DNA of 64,000 bases from Marinobacter panjinensis (GTDB lineage Bacteria > Pseudomonadota > Gammaproteobacteria > Pseudomonadales > Oleiphilaceae), in contig NZ_SZYH01000001.1 in the NCBI RefSeq assembly GCF_005298175.1, positions 124,001 to 188,000 on the forward strand, written 5' to 3'. Under the pieces are notes generated by a model. It was given only the letters and a program-made list of their open reading frames with translations. It was not told where the DNA came from and did no database searches. The number at the start of each line of letters is the position of its first letter. The first letter of the stretch is position 1. Both the position numbers and the translations under genes were made by a program. Shown piece after piece: positions 63,829 through 64,000 of the stretch.

Positions 63829-64000
63829 GGGGCGCCGGTACTGATTCGGCGTTGCCGCCATCATCCGTTTGAACGCACGCTGGAAGTGGGGTTGGTCTGC
63901 AAAGCCGGCGTTCAGAGCTGCTTCCGCAATGGGGGTGCCGTTTTTCAAGTCACGGCGCCCGAGTTGTACGCGGCGGTTCACCAGATAAGCGTGGGGCGTC
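63787..64000 (-). CDS. AraC-family transcriptional regulator (5' part beyond the window)
   Basis: Only the C-terminal ~70 residues lie in the window; the frame stays open past the right edge. The visible part (PHAYLVNRRVQLGRRDL, then IAEAALNAGFADQPHFQRAFKRMMAATPNQYRR) is the second helix-turn-helix of the AraC DNA-binding domain, with the usual FxDQPHFQRAFKR ending. Its 3' end overlaps the LysE exporter gene by 42 bases in convergent orientation. Control of that exporter is a guess from position. Confidence 0.9.
   Translation of the reverse strand, partial: TPHAYLVNRRVQLGRRDLKNGTPIAEAALNAGFADQPHFQRAFKRMMAATPNQYRRPSPDHEIQATGGEQ

Overview
The window looks like chromosomal DNA of a marine gammaproteobacterium of the Marinobacter type. 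The evidence is the gyrA-serC-pheA-hisC-tyrA/aroA-cmk-rpsA-ihfB superoperon with TyrA fused to AroA (a pseudomonad/Marinobacter arrangement), gammaproteobacterial neighbours (lapAB-pyrF, ybbAP-tesA, pyrD-rmf-rlmKL) and several intergenic repeats of kinds common in that group. The genus is an inference from gene content and order. I see no rRNA, prophage, transposase, integrase or CRISPR array.

Layout. 1-4.0 kb: end of a PQQ-type sugar dehydrogenase, a DUF202 membrane protein, a small thiamine-binding-like protein, gamma-glutamyltransferase and purU. 4.2-15.3 kb: gyrA, serine/aromatic/histidine biosynthesis genes, cmk, rpsA and ihfB. 15.4-17.6 kb: lapA-lapB-pyrF. 17.6-18.1 kb: two repeat elements and a tRNA-Asn. 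18.1-21.5 kb: an aspartate-type aminotransferase and uvrB. 21.6-24.5 kb: a divergent pair, GNAT-C39 peptidase and RimK-like ATP-grasp ligase, that looks like a peptide or amino-acid tagging system. 24.5-31.2 kb: a CDF transporter, a DnaA-box-containing gap, pyrD, rmf, rlmKL, an outer-membrane protein and a hypothetical protein. 31.3-38.5 kb: M18 aminopeptidase, second tRNA-Asn, YheT-type hydrolase, TesA-type lipase with divergent YbbAP-type ABC transporter, and a solute-binding protein. 38.7-42.9 kb: Fe-alcohol dehydrogenase with an SCP2-like partner, M48 protease and two hotdog thioesterases. 43-49.9 kb: htpG behind a clear sigma-32 promoter, DUF2835, katG, dusC and an exported metallo-beta-lactamase-fold protein. 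50-54.3 kb: class I aldolase, a 686-residue protein whose C-terminal half resembles cyanobacterial acyl-ACP reductase, and a membrane EEP-fold protein. 54.4-64 kb: a double-CDGSH/FMN glutamate-synthase-like fusion, a zinc metallopeptidase, two proton antiporters, a DUF4399 lipoprotein, a racemase, small membrane proteins, a LysE exporter and the end of an AraC regulator.

How the genes fit together. The first third is core biosynthesis and information processing, transcribed mostly rightward in tightly packed, often overlapping units. The middle and right thirds are short transcription units for stress tolerance (htpG, katG, antiporters, CDF), envelope functions and lipid-related enzymes (thioesterases, SCP2-like, Fe-ADH, acyl-reductase-like protein). 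That mix would suit a hydrocarbon- or lipid-using marine bacterium.

The items most worth attention are the acyl-reductase-like fusion (51170-53230), the GNAT-C39/ATP-grasp pair (21654-24527), and a repeat family whose two copies share a core but carry different, perfectly self-complementary 18-bp arms (17611-17710 and 42974-43077). The second copy sits inside the htpG leader.
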